Shown here piece by piece: positions 32,901 to 45,269 of a stretch of DNA of 64,000 nucleotides. Origin of the DNA: Theocolax elegans (lineage: Eukaryota; Arthropoda; Insecta; Hymenoptera; Cerocephalidae); contig CM047426.1 in NCBI GenBank assembly GCA_026168455.1, positions 69,337,740-69,401,739 of the forward strand, in the 5' to 3' direction. Position numbers and translations under genes: made by a program. Within the stretch, counting starts at the first letter, position 1; every line of letters starts with the position of its first letter. Under the pieces are notes generated by a model. The model saw only the letters and a program-made list of their open reading frames with translations, was not told the origin of the DNA and searched no databases.

Positions 32901-35020
32901 TTAAATTTGTTTATTTCTTCAGTATTTTCGTAAAAAATGCCGCTTGCTGCAGACAATAAATTTTTAATTTGTTTATTTCTTCAGTATTTTAGTAAAAAAA
33001 TGTTGCCTGATGCAGAAAATGAATTTTAAATTTGTTTATTACTTCAGTATTTTAGTACAAAAATGTCGCTTGATGCAGACAATGAATTTTAAATTTTTTA
33101 TTTCTTCAGTATTTCAGAAAAAAATGTGGCTTGATGTAGACAATGAGTATTAAATTTGTTTATTTCTTCAGCATTTTGGAAAAAAAATGTCGCTTGATGC
33201 AGTCATTGAATTGTAAATTTGTTTATTACTACAGTATTTTAGTAAAATAATGTCACTGATGCAGACAATGAATTTAAAATTTGTTTACTTCTTCTGTATT
33301 TTAGTAAAAAAAATGTCGCTTGATGCAGTCATTGAATTGTAAATTTGTTTATTACTACAGTATTTTAGTAAAAAAATGTCGCTTGATGCAGACAATGAAT
33401 TTTAAAATTTGTTTATTCTTCAGTATTTTAGTAAAAAAATGTCGCTTGATGCAGACATGAATTTTAAATTTGTTTATTCTCAGTATTTTAGTAAAAAAAT
33501 GTCGCTTGATGCAGACAATGAATTTTAAAATTTGTTTATTTCTTCAGTATTTTAGTAAAAAAATGTCGCTTGATGCAGACAATGAATTTTTAATTTGTTA
33601 TTTCTTCAGTATTTTAGTAAAAAAATGTCGCTTGATGCAGACAATGAATTTTAAAATTTGTTTATTTCTTCAGTATTTTAGTAAAAAAATGTCGCTTGAT
33701 GCAGACAATGAATTTTTAATTTGTTTATTTCTTCAGTATTTTAGTAAAAAAATGTCGCTTGATGCAGACAATGAATTTTAAATTTGTTTATTTCTTCAGT
33801 ATTTTAGTAAAAAAATGTCGCTTGATGCAGACAATGAATTTTTAATTTGTTTATTTCTTCAGTATTTTAGTAAAAAAATGTTGCCTGATGCAGAAAATGA
33901 ATTTTAAATTTGTTTATTACTTCAGTATTTTAGTAAAAAATGTCGCTTGATGCAGACAATGAATTTTAAATTTTTTATTTCTTCAGTATTTAGAAAAAAA
34001 TGTCGCTTGATGCAGACAATGAATTTTAAAATTTGTTTATTTCTTCAGTATTTTAGTAAAAAAATGTCGCTTGATGCAGTCATGAATTTTAAAATTTGTT
34101 TATTCTACAGTATTTTAGTAAAAAAATGTCGCTTGATGCAGACAATGAATTTTAAATTTGTTTACTTCTTCTGTATTTTAGTAAAAAAATGTCGCTTGAT
34201 GCAGTCATGAATTTTAAAATTTGTTTATTCTCAGTATTTTAGTAAAAAAATGTCGCTTGATGCAGACAATGAATTTTAAAATTTGTTTACTTCTTCAGTA
34301 TTTTAGTAAAAAAATGTCGCTTGATGCAGACATGAATTGTAAATTGTTTATTACTACAGTATTTTAGTAAAATAATGTCACTGATGCAGACAATGAATTT
34401 AAAATTTGTTTACTTCTTCTGTATTTTAGTAAAAAAAATGTCGCTTGATGCAGTCATTGAATTGTAAATTTGTTTATTACTACAGTATTTTAGTAAAATA
34501 ATGTCGCTTGATGCAGACAATGAATTTAAAATTTGTTTACTTCTTCAGTATTTTAGTAAAAAAAATGTCGCTTGATGCAGTCATTGAATTGTAAATTCGT
34601 TTATTACTACAGTATTTTAGTAAAATAATGTCGCTTGATGCAGACAATGAATTTAAAATTTGTTTACTTCTTCAGTATTTTAGTAAAAAAAATGTCGCTT
34701 GATGCAGACAATGAATTTTGAATTTGTTTATTTCTTCAGTATTTTAGTAAAAAAATTCCGCTTGCTGCAGACAATGAATTTTAAATTTGTTTATTTCTTC
34801 AGTATTTTCGTAAAAAATGCCGCTTGCTGCAGACAATAAATTTTTAATTTGTTTATTTCTTCAGTATTTTAGTAAAAAAATGTCGCTTGATGTAGACAAT
34901 GAATTTTTAATTTGTTTATTTCTTCAGTATTTTAGTAAAAAAATGTCGCTTGAGGCAGACAAAGAATTTTAAATTTGTTTATTTCTTCAGTATTGTAGTA
35001 AAAAAATGTCGCTTGATGCA
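29936..35020. repeat. About 80-copy array of roughly 63-bp monomers
   Basis: Monomer pattern: AATGTCGCTTGATGCAGACA, then ATGAATTTTAAATTTGTTTA, then TTTCTTCAGTATTTTAGTAAAAAA. Variants form higher-order blocks: 30000-30740 recurs at about 30755-31490 (period near 755 bp, 12 monomers), and a GTGGCTTGGTGTAGACAATG variant cluster recurs near 32310, 32630 and 33125. Frames such as FSILVKKCRLMQTMNF are repeat artefacts. The array lies within the Helitron tail. Confidence 0.95.
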
Positions 35021-35387
35021 GACTGTTGATTATTTTAAAATTTATATATTTCATAAATAATTTTGCCAATAAAATGTCACTTAATGCAGACAACTAATAT
35101 TTTAAATGTTGTTTATTTCTTAAGTAATGATATATAGAAATGTTGTTTGATGTAAATAATGTATACTTGAAAAATATTCTTTATTATACGTAATTTTATC
35201 TACAAATTTTATCTGATGCTTATATCTTATTATTTTATAATTCGTTTGCCTAATAAGGCGACCTTAAATTGATTTTTAAAAATAAATAAAAAACTATTTA
35301 AGTATTAAACACTTCAGAAAAAACTATATTCGTTGTATATATTATTACATTATTATTTAAATTACTCTCATTTATATTAAGTATATT
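35021..35387 (-). repeat. Helitron tail, proximal part with relic monomers
   Basis: Follows the helicase stop on the minus strand. Contains two diverged monomers (near 35070-35150) and is the inverse complement of about 41790-42010. Confidence 0.7.
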
Positions 35388-37295
35388 TCATTCTGTATTA
35401 GTGAGTATCATTGACGATTTCGAAAATTTTATTTTTAGATTTTTTTCATCTGTAACTCTTGATAATGCAACGTATAATTTACCGTGACTAAATACAGGTC
35501 TTGGTAAATATAGACCTACTTTTTTAAATGATTGACTTTGTGCTTTATTTATGGTCATAGCGAAACTTGGTCTAATAGGAAATTGTCGGCTAACCATATT
35601 AAAAGGTATATCATCCTTTGATGGACATAAATCTATTCTTGGAATCATCACAATTTGTCCTGAATTTTTACCTGTTATAATTTCTCCATATACAGTGTAC
35701 TGTTTTAATTCTGTAATCATGAGCCTGGTACCATTACATAAACCTCCATCTAAATGCAAATTCCTAAGTAACATAACGATCATTCCTTTTCTTAATACTA
35801 ATTTATGCGGTGGTAAACCATTTGGTATTAATGAATTTATAAAATCTATTGTTATTGTTTCATCCAACTTATTATTTTCATCATTAGTAATACTATCAAT
35901 GCTTATATATATCTTACCGTCACCTTCAATTCTTTCAATTATTTCGTTATTAATCGCTAAAACATCACTATTTATAGGTGAAAGAATTACTTTGTCTTTA
36001 AGAGTATGTAAATCATCAATATTTATTTTATTACCAAAAATATCATCTATCAAATTATTAAATGTAATAAATTCTGAAGGAATTTTTATAACGTTATTAT
36101 CAATTTCAAATTTTGTAATATTTTTATTTTCTCCAATATTTTATAACCACGTTTTAAACATACTGTTTGAATTGACCAATCTTAAATTATTATTTAATGT
36201 AAGTTTTTGAAATAATTGCCATAAAGAACTACTTTTTACACATGATTCTAATATTCGAGTTCTATTTCCGTATCGAACTATAGGAAGTGTTTGTCGAAAA
36301 TGGCCAGATGTTACTAATATTTTACCACCAAACGGTTTATTATTTCGACATAAATCTCTGAAAAAAATATCTATAGCTTCTAATGCATATTTACAAGTCA
36401 TTGATATTTCATCCCAAATTATTAATTTAATATTTTTTTAAATTTGACCTATTTGTGAATTTGGTGAAATGTTGCATGTTGATTGTTCGTTTAAATTAAA
36501 TGGTATTTTAAATGTTGAATGGATAGTTTTACCACCTATTAATAAATTTGCTACAATACCAGTCCAAGCAACTGCTAACTCTGGTATTTTGTTTAATTTC
36601 ACAAATTTTATAATAGCATTTAATAAATAACTTTTTCCACTACCACCAGGACCATCTATAAAATATAAATTTTCTTTTTTATTATCGTAAACTGCTTCTA
36701 CTATTGTATCAAATATTGTTTTTTGTTCCAATGTTAAAGATTTTAACAATATTTCTATGTCATTATCTTCATTTGCAATAATATCATTATAAAACATATC
36801 ATTGTGATTTTCATTATCAATATTATCAATATTAAGTAAATTAAATTGTTGCAATGTTAAATTATGTTTTGATAAAACGTTGTCTATAATTTTTAAAGCC
36901 TTTTGTTCTCCTAAAATATTAGGTAATTTAGGATTAAAGAAATGTTCTTTATACTTATTATAAAGTTTCAAGGCATCAAAATTGTGATCAAATGATATAA
37001 TGAAAGCGAAAAGTTCACATAATACCTGTGGAAATTGAAAATTACAATTTTCTTCTAAACATTTATCCCATTCATTATCAGTAATGATTAAACCTCAAAC
37101 TATACATGCTTTATAAAATGTATCATAAACAACGCCTTCGTATGAGCGTATATCTTCAAAAGATTCGGCCCCACGTACATGAAGTAATAATAATCTAAGA
37201 AACAATCGTTCTGGATCTTTAGGATTTACATGAAACATTCTGACTAGAATGGGTTTATTAAACTTTTTTCGCTTGTTCCATTCTTTTTTTATCAT
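35388..37295 (-). pseudogene. Helitron Pif1-type helicase domain
   Basis: Minus-strand blocks 37295-37095, 36971-36438, 36401-36141 and 36053-35388 read as one SF1 helicase. It opens with VRMFHVNPKDPERLFLRLLL and HVRGAESFEDIRS. The Walker A box is FIDGPGGSGKSYLLNAI (about 36650), followed by AVAWTGIVANLLIGGKTIHS. GHFRQTLPIVRYGNR is motif III-like; the acidic motif II preceding it falls at a break. The end has KGMIVMLLRNL, GLCNGTRLMI, FAMTINKAQSQSFKKVGLYL and KLYVALSRVT (motifs V-VI). It would unwind the donor strand during rolling-circle transposition. At least two stops or shifts, so inactive. Confidence 0.85.
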
Positions 37296-38474
37296 TTATA
37301 TATTTAACATAATATTGAGGAATTTCACCATAAAGATACTTCTTGGCTTTCTCATCAGATGAATTTAGTAAAAACCAACTTGTTAATGTTGTTCGATGAT
37401 TTCTATTAATTAATTTGTCTTCAGATTCTTCTTTAAAATAGACAAATTGTTCATCTTCAAGATGTACAGCTAATCTATATATTGCATGTGATTGCGAATG
37501 TAATTTATATTCTTTCATACGATACATAGCTTCGGGTGGACAAACTCACCTTGTAGAAATATATTCGGATATTTCGTCATAATTCAGAACATTGTCTTTT
37601 TGCACATTTTCAATTTCTACATTTTTTGTTTCTGTATTACTGAATTTTATTAAAGCTGTATCTGGGCCTTTATAAAGATATTTAAATAAATATTTTATAG
37701 ATTTATTGTATTACATATTTCTACGTTATGTGATATTCAAGTTTTAGAAGTAGATATGGATTATATGGAACAACAAAACTGTTATCCGGGATTTTATTGT
37801 TGGAGTATGTTATTTTTATTTCGTTATGTCGTCTACGATAAATTGGATAACCATTGTTGGATAACCATTGAGATGTTTGTGTTTTAGTACTAAACATTTT
37901 GGATAATGTTTTGTACAATATATTTTACTTCCATCCATACATACACTATTTTTTATTCTGAATTCCACAAGGACCATGAATCATATTTTGTTTTACTAAT
38001 TCATATAGTCTCGAAATTTATTTTTATCAGGAATTTCTGCACATATGATATTATCAATATGATCTATATTTCGAATTTTGTGTAGTTCAGTGAACCATAA
38101 TAACATGTGAATGTGGGGCAGTCCTCGTTTTTGAAATTCTATAACATAAATGTAAGAATTAACTTGACCAAGAATTTCGTATTTCAATAATTCCTCCATT
38201 AATACCTTTACGTTTTAGGTCAAATACACGCATTATCAGATCTGGTCTGTCAAGCGTATTTTCATATTCTAATAAATTTCTGTAATCTCGTTTCATTTAG
38301 GATTGCACGTCATTGTCAGAAAATGTCTGGTTTTCCATTAGTTTGCATTATGGTTGTTGCATCTAAAAAGTTCTGTTGCATCGCTCTAGGACTACCTATA
38401 TAACTAGACGGTAGTATAACCATTTTACCAATAGAAACATGTTTATTATTATTTTTATTGTTAAGTTGATCCAT
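37096..38474 (-). pseudogene. Duplicated Helitron Rep-to-helicase segment (copy B)
   Basis: A 1.38-kb copy of 38475-39856, in tandem and same orientation, including EFQKRGLPHIHMLLWF (the HUH motif, near 38110) and MYRMKEYKLHSQSHAIYRLA. It has additional indels (for example KFRDYMN at 38000 where copy A reads KFPRLYELV). Copy B is the one continuous with the helicase. Confidence 0.8.
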
Positions 38475-40430
38475 TAAACCTCTAACTATACATGCTTCAT
38501 AAAATGTATCATAAACAACGCCTTCGTATGAGCGTATATCTTCAAAAGATTCGGCCCCACGTACATGAAGTAATAATAATCTAAGAAAAATCGTTCTCGA
38601 TCTTTAGGATTTACATGAAACATTCTGACTAGAATGGGTTTATTAAACTTTTTTCGCTTGTTCCATTCTTTTTTATCTTATATAAACATAATATTGAGGA
38701 ATTTCACCATAAAGATACTTCTTGGCTTTCACATCAGATGAATTTAGTAAAAACCAACTTGTTAATGTTGTTCGATGATTTTATTAATTAATTTGTCTTC
38801 AGATCCTTCTTTAAAATAGACAAATTGTTCATCTTCAAGATGTACAGCTAATCTATATATTGCATGTGATTGCGAATGTAATTTATATTCTTTCATACGA
38901 TACATAGCTTCGGGTGGACAAACTCACCTTGTAGAAATATATTCGGATATTTCGTCATAATTCAGAACATTGTCTTTTTGCACATTTTCAATTTCTACAT
39001 TTTTTGTTTCTGTATTACTGAATTTTATTAAAGCTGTATCTGGGCCTTTATAAAGATATTTAAATAAATATTTTATAGATTTTATTGTATTACATATTTC
39101 TACGTTAATGTGATATTCAAGTTTTAGAAGTAGATATGGATTATATGGAACAACAAAACTGTTATCCGGGATTTTATTGTTGGAGTATGTTATTTTTATT
39201 TCGTTATGTCGTCTACGATAAATTGGATAACCATTGTTGGATAACCATTGAGATGTTTGTGTTTTAGTACTAAAACATTTTGGATAATGTTTTGTACAAT
39301 ATATTTTACTTCCATCCATACATACACTATTTTTATTCTGAATTCCACAAGGACCATGAATCATATTTTGTTTTACTAATTCATATAGTCTCGGAAATTT
39401 ATTTTTATCAGGAATTTCTGCACATATGATATTATCAATATGATCTATATTTCGAATTTTGTTTAGTTCAGTGAACCATAATAACATGTGAATGTGGGGC
39501 AGTCCTCGTTTTTGAAATTCTATAACATAAATGTAAGAATTAACTTGACCAAGAATTTCGTATTTCAATAATTCCTCCATTAATACCTTTACGTTTAGGT
39601 CAAATACACGCATTATCAGATCTGGTCTGTCAAGCGTATTTTCATATTCTAATAAATTTTCTGTAATCTCGTTTCATTTAGGATTGCACGTCATTGTCAG
39701 AAAAATGTCTGGTTTTCCATTAGTTTGCATTATGGTTGTTGCATCTAAAAAGTTCTGTTGCATCGCTCTAGGACTACCTATATAACTAGACGGTAGTATA
39801 ACCATTTTACCAATAGAAACATGTTTATTATTATTTTTATTGTTAAGTTGATCCATTAAACCTTTATATCGATCAGTTCGTAATTTATGCTGATCTTTTC
39901 TAATAAAATACAGACGAGTATTTTCAAATTAGACCATGAGTTTAGGATAAACTGGTTTGATAAACTTGTGAGATTTAAACATGGATTAAATTCTTTTCGA
40001 ATACTAAACCTATATGAATAATATTGCAAGGCAGATATATTATTATATTTTTTTTCATCTGATAAACTTTTCATACATGGTTCCCAACCTGAATCACCGA
40101 AAGGAAATATTAATGGATACACCATTGGGTCAATGTCTTTGTTTATAATTGCAATTGATTGAGGTTTTTTTCCTTTTTGAAAAATACATATATCTCTGTT
40201 AGAAGGTGGTTCTCTATTTTCTCCAACATAGACGATAGCAACTTCATTACATACTGCTATTTGCGATTTGTTTTTTAATGCTTTATCTCTAGTTAAATAC
40301 ATTTTAATTTCTTGAATTGGACGATCTAATCTTATTGAACGTTCATGTTCTTCGTGTACAATTTCATGCATCATTTTATAAGCATTTGCAAATGGATTTA
40401 TGTCACGTAATATACTGTAATATACTAATC
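38475..40430 (-). pseudogene. Helitron N-terminal and rolling-circle Rep domain (copy A)
   Basis: 40374-39856 gives MMHEIVHEEHERSIRL and DIDPMVYPLIFPFGDSGWEP, the region before the Rep domain; the open frame extends upstream to about 40430 (NPFANAYK) and is then lost. Next is the Helitron-like N domain ILPSSYIGSPRAMQQNFLDA...GKPDIFLTMTCNPK (39856-39674), then EFQKRGLPHIHMLLWF with the two His of the HUH nuclease (about 39490) and IKSIKYLFKYLYKGPDTAL, where the catalytic Tyr region lies. Breaks lie near 39860, 39665 and 38925. The element's 5' end was not found. Confidence 0.85.
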
Positions 40431-40436
40431 ATAATA

Positions 40437-40862
40437 TCAGTATTTTACTATTGCACCGTCGTATGGGTGCGTCGTACCAAAAATTAATCTAGTACGACTG
40501 ATATCCGTAAATAAAATCAAACACAAAAATGAGGTGTAAGAATTGAAGTGTATATTATTTCGTATATGCAAGCGTGTACAAAAATGATCTCGACGTGTAA
40601 GGTTCGAGAGCTCGGACAAGACTGTCTTCCGTTGTATCCTTAAAGGTGTTCGCTGCGACCCTTTACCATTTTCACATCTGGGATACAATAAACGAAATAT
40701 GTGCATTTTACAATAGTGGGTTTTTCCCGAGACATTACGAGCCGGAACACATATGGTACGGCATAGCCTCGTTGATCGGTTCGTAAATAGGTATACTAGA
40801 ATTCGGGTGCAATAAAAGACAAAAGGTACTGCTCGATAGATCGACCAGTATAACATTCGCAT
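40437..40862 (-). other. Unrecognised block, possibly an LTR or insertion truncating the Helitron
   Basis: Less AT-rich than its surroundings. A 141-codon frame exists (MRMLYWSIYRAVPFVF...) but it has no domain I recognise. It begins where Helitron coding stops, so it likely belongs to another element. The palindromic phrases TGGTACGACGCACCC and CGTCGTATGGGTGCG suggest non-coding DNA. Confidence 0.3.
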
Positions 40863-41173
40863 AGAAAATATTAATCATTAAGCACGGTAACGTTAGAAGT
40901 AACAATGAATTTTATAAATATACAACTCACGTAGAAAATTTCGATATTAGGCTACAAGCATTGAATTATTCTTAAAGTACATTATAGCATGCAATAAACA
41001 TCATACTTCTAAGTGTATACAGTCGATGTCGTTCAAATAATAAGCGTTAATTACACAAACGTATTGATAGAATACAACTTATTGTTATTTTGGACTTAGC
41101 GAGAGAAGTAATAATAATTCACGTAAATCACAGGCGCGATTGTTCAACTATTATTCATTTTCTGTTTGATAAT
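40863..41173. other. Intergenic, no feature seen
   Basis: AT-rich with no frame or repeat recognised. Confidence 0.4.
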
Positions 41174-42530
41174 CTCAGAACTAGATAATTAATAGATAAT
41201 AAATAGATTTTTCTACTGCGTTCGCATTTTCAATAGATTAAGCGCAACCTTAAAATATTAAATAGAATGTTTTGTCCGTAAGTGTACTTGAAATTCCGCA
41301 AAATTTGGCTTATTTGATTGTTTAATTAAATACTAATGATAATTTAATGGTGTTTCCGTTTTTAATACTGCTGTTTTATAGACTTTTATATGTATTGTAG
41401 TGAATGTTTTAATTACGTTGTTTTAAGGGGATGTCGTGCTTAGAAAATGGTCATTTTTTATCATTTTTTATAAACAAACCAATGAATTTTTGAAAAAATC
41501 CTGAACGTCAGGCCCTTAGGCATGTTTTCAACAATGTACCCACATTTTGCCAGATTTTTATATTGATAATTTCATTATGATGTTTGTGTTGAAAAATTAT
41601 GCTTTTTTGACTTCTAATTACCGACCAAAAATTGTTTATTCAATTATTATTGAAAACAATATTTTTTCTTACAAAATCAAAACGTCAGGCCCTCGCTTTT
41701 GTTTTAAGCTATCCGTATGAATTTTTTCAGAATTTAAATGCAATATTTTCTTAAAATAAAATTTTTGAAATCGTCAATGATACTCACTAATACAGAAGGC
41801 GATATACTTAATATAAATGGGCGTAACTTAAATAATAATGTAATAATATATACAACGAATATAGTTTTTTCTGAAGTGTTTTATACTTAAATAGGTTTTT
41901 TTATTTTTAAAAATCAATTTAAGGTGACTTATTAGGCAAACGAATTATAAAATAATAATATTTTTCAAGTATACATTATTTACATCAAGCAACATTTTAA
42001 CATATCATTACTTAAGAAATAAACAAATATTAAAAATATACAAATTTTAAAATAATTAATTGTCTAATATAGCATTAATTAAATATCAATTAAAATATTT
42101 TGATAGACATTGTTAAAATACATTGTCTGCAAAAAGTGACATTATTTTAGAACTTTGTTTAGATATTAATGAAACAAAAAATTACAAAATAATTATTACC
42201 TATAATAACGAATATACAAGATGCCATATTATATTATTAATAGCTCCAGTTTGCGAAAATTGTAAGAAAATCACTACCTATTTCTTACCTATTTAAAGGA
42301 TACATCAAGTAGATTCGGAAAATAAAATTAAAAATTTGATAATTTGAGCGAGTCTATAAAACGGCAGGATTAAAAACGGAAACACCATTAAATTATCATT
42401 AGTATTTAATTAAAAAATCAAATAAGCCAAATTTTGCGGAATTTCAAGTACACTTACGGACAAAACATTCTATCTAATATTTTGAGGTTGCGCTTAATCT
42501 ATTAATTATCTAGTTCTGAGATTTTCATTC
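41174..42530. mobile_element. 1.36-kb element with about 200-bp inverted repeats carrying a Helitron tail
   Basis: CTCAGAACTAGATAATTAAT at the left and its complement at the right, with pairing to about 41395 and 42345. The interior holds a repeat (41440-41760, related to 53640-53800, inverted) and 41760-42240, a plus-strand Helitron tail that begins inside the last helicase codons (inverse complement of GAAAATTTT...TACTCACTAATACAG). Confidence 0.75.
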
Positions 42531-42919
42531 CAGCAGGGTACGTTACTATATATTTGAAATATTTATATATTTAAACAAGTTATTTTAATTTACGAATAAG
42601 GTGAAAATTCCTAATACATTGCCCGTACTGAAAGTATTAACTACGACATGGTTAGATTTTTCTTGGTTAGATTCGTTAGATTTTTGCACTACTTAAATTC
42701 GTTAAAATTTACAATTAATGAAAACTGTTTTTTTTTAATTTATCACAAACTATTTTTTGTACAAATAATTTAAATCAAAAATTAAAAATTATTTCGAATG
42801 TACGTTTTTTGAAATTCTCCATTATTATTAATTTACTTATTAACTTAATTAAATTAATTATTAATTAATCATAGTCAACGACGGCATGGATGACATTTTA
42901 TTATTATCTACTTGAATTT
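42531..42919. other. AT-rich spacer
   Basis: Contains short repeats of GTTAGATT near 42650-42690. No gene. Confidence 0.4.
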
Positions 42920-43420
42920 ACAGAAAGTATTGTCACATCTCCAGGTCGGCCGGACATCATCCACAGGAAAGTCTGCATGCCAGTCCGCTTATATTTGCAA
43001 AAAATACTGTCACTTCCTGAAGACGATGTCCAGGTCGTCAGGGTGACCTCCAGGTCATCCGGACGTCGTCTACAGGAAAGTCTACATGCTATTCTGCTTG
43101 AATTAGTAAAAAAAAATGTCACTTCCTGGAGACGATGTCCAGGTGATCAGGGTGACCTCCAGGTCATCCGAACGACGTCTACAGGAAAGTCTACATGCCA
43201 TTCTGCTTGAATTAGTAAAAAAAATGCCATTTCCTGGAGACGATGTCCAGGTGGTCAGGGTAACCTCCAGGTCATCCAAACGTCGTCTACAGGAAAGTCT
43301 ACATGCCATTCTGCTTAAAATAGTAAAAAATATTGTCACTTCCTGGAGACGATGTCCAGGTGGTCAGGGTGACCTCCAGGTCATCCGGATGTCGTCTACA
43401 GGAAAATCACCCTCACCTTG
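42920..43420. repeat. Minisatellite, about 107-bp unit, four to five copies
   Basis: Core words GACGATGTCCAGGT, CAGGGTGACCTCCAGGTCAT and CGTCTACAGGAAAGTCTACA repeat in order. Frames on both strands are repeat artefacts. The motifs resemble the inverse of the 59.5-61.6 kb arrays. Confidence 0.9.
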
Positions 43421-43589
43421 ACCTCTTCACCGTAACACACTTACCATATATAAAACATAATAGAAGGACGCCCAATAGTGAATGTCGGACGCCGGACGCC
43501 GGACACTTTTGAGGAAAAATTTTAATTATAATAAGATTTTAATATGTAAAAACAGATACTTTGTGGTTTTTTTAATTTTCTTCTTTCAG

Positions 43590-43840
43590 GTTATGTTTTC
43601 AAGACTAACGAAATGGACAACACTTTTCAGTGGCGGGTTCGAATTTTTTGGAATATATCTCAAATATCCATTTTTCTAACCGATGTTACTGATGTCAGTT
43701 AAAGATACACTTTCGCCAAACTTGAACAGTCAGTTACACAAGTTCGGCTCAGTCTCGTTGGCCAACCCCATATCAAGTTTAGCCAAACCTCAAGTTTATA
43801 TAAAGTTCATATAAACTTTAATTTTTTTACGCGGGATCTT
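43590..43840 (-). repeat. Inverted, internally deleted copy of the 13.7-kb repeat
   Basis: Inverse complement of 13800-13935 plus 14095-14220; the middle 160 bp is missing. Ends at TTTTTTTACGCGGGAT, the same boundary as at 13795-13812, so CCCGCGTAAAAA may be the true terminus. Confidence 0.75.
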
Positions 43841-44819
43841 TTTAATAAAGAAAATAAAAAAAGATTTGTGACAGATGTAAATCTCGAATTAACATTGAAC
43901 ATGTAATTATTAATTGCACCAAATACCAAAGTGAGCAAATTAAATTCAAGATTAAACCTAGTTTTAAAAAAAATCTAAATATATAATTAACCTTGTCAAC
44001 CACACTGATCTAAAGAATCAACTAATGTAAATAAATATTACAATTATAATTTATTTAATGAAATCCATATCTATCCATACTGTCTTGGCTAAATGACATT
44101 ATCCAATCAGTCAATGTAAACACTACTCTATTATGTTGTATTTTTGTTGTCGCTAATACTCTCTAGGGGATGCGACATTAAATAAATAAAAAAAAACTAT
44201 TTTCGGTTCCAACATTTTTCTTATCTGAATAGTTTGCTTTATCTCACAAACACTAAACAATTTTACATAAGCTATATTCTCCCAATATATAGGTTTTCAA
44301 GAATATTATAAAATTCGAGTTATCACGAATGGAGTTTTTTTTAATTTATATATTGGTTATAGCTTACTTTGAAGGAATATCTTACCTATTTATTACACAA
44401 AACGAGGAATTTATATACACACTATTTTCGTAAATACAATTCGAATAGAAAATATGTAGGTTGTTTGTTTCAAGAAGATTTATATGAGATATTTATATCG
44501 AGAATGCTCTTTCAGAATCTATTTTATATTTTTCAATTTACATCTCAATAACTTTATTCATTTTTTGTTTTTTACCAAAACGGTTGTATTTTTTGACATT
44601 TTTGATTTAATTTAGTTTATTATGTTGGTGCAGCTTTTAAATAATCACATAATAATCAGTAGTAATAATAATCAACTGAGAGAAGAAAACAAAGTAACTG
44701 ATACCGTACACTAATAAGTTTCGCGAATTGCAGTATTCTCTGGTAAACATTGCCGAACAATGCAGTACAGTTAATCGGACTATCGGAGAGTTCATACTGT
44801 ATTTATATAAAGTAACATT
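43841..44819. other. AT-rich DNA, no gene recognised
   Basis: One short frame (44369-44551) without recognisable features. No repeats with other regions noticed. Confidence 0.4.
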
Positions 44820-45250
44820 AACCTTGAATTGGCTGGAAATATCTTCCAGAAGATAGAAAAAAAATTTTAGGTGTTAAAAATAATTTGCCTGAGAGTTATT
44901 CCACCATAAAAAATGGAAAATTTTCAATTTTTTAGGAAAATTTGTATTTTCAAAACCATTTCTCTCAAAATCTATTGATTTTTTTTAAAAAACATTACAA
45001 ACAACTTTTGTTTAAAATAATCTTTAGAACTTATCTACCTGGGTTACAATTCTTAATTTTAAATTCTCGAAGAGATAGAACGCCCGAAAATATTGAATAT
45101 CAAAAAAGGCGACCACGCCACAATCGATTTTGATCTAACACCGCTCAAAGGATCACATTTCTCGAGAGCTTTCGAATGGCTTGGGTTAGATTATTGGCCA
45201 AGACCGCTGTTGTAAGTTATGCCCTAAAATACATGAAAATTAGTGATTTT
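44820..45250 (+). repeat. Copy of the 17.4-kb dispersed repeat
   Basis: Matches 17460-17860 (for example ATTGGCCAAGACCGCTGT and CTCGAAGAGATAGAAC). Lies immediately downstream of the minus-strand transposase end. Confidence 0.75.
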
Positions 45251-45269
45251 ATGAGGTTTATGAGGTTTA

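Noticed and set aside
29936..35020. CRISPR-like array or repeat-encoded proteins in the 63-bp tandem array
   Set aside because: Monomers are contiguous without unique spacers, the context is eukaryotic, and the frames simply read through the satellite.
35551..36210. 219-codon plus-strand frame
   Set aside because: Antisense shadow of the Helitron helicase.
40437..40862. 141-codon frame as a real gene
   Set aside because: No motif, and palindromic words suggest non-coding or LTR DNA; kept only as an unassigned block.
42890..43421. Frames with SSPGxDxxF or PGDDVQVVRVTSR repeats
   Set aside because: Both strands are open across a minisatellite whose unit length is not consistently a multiple of three; no protein family.
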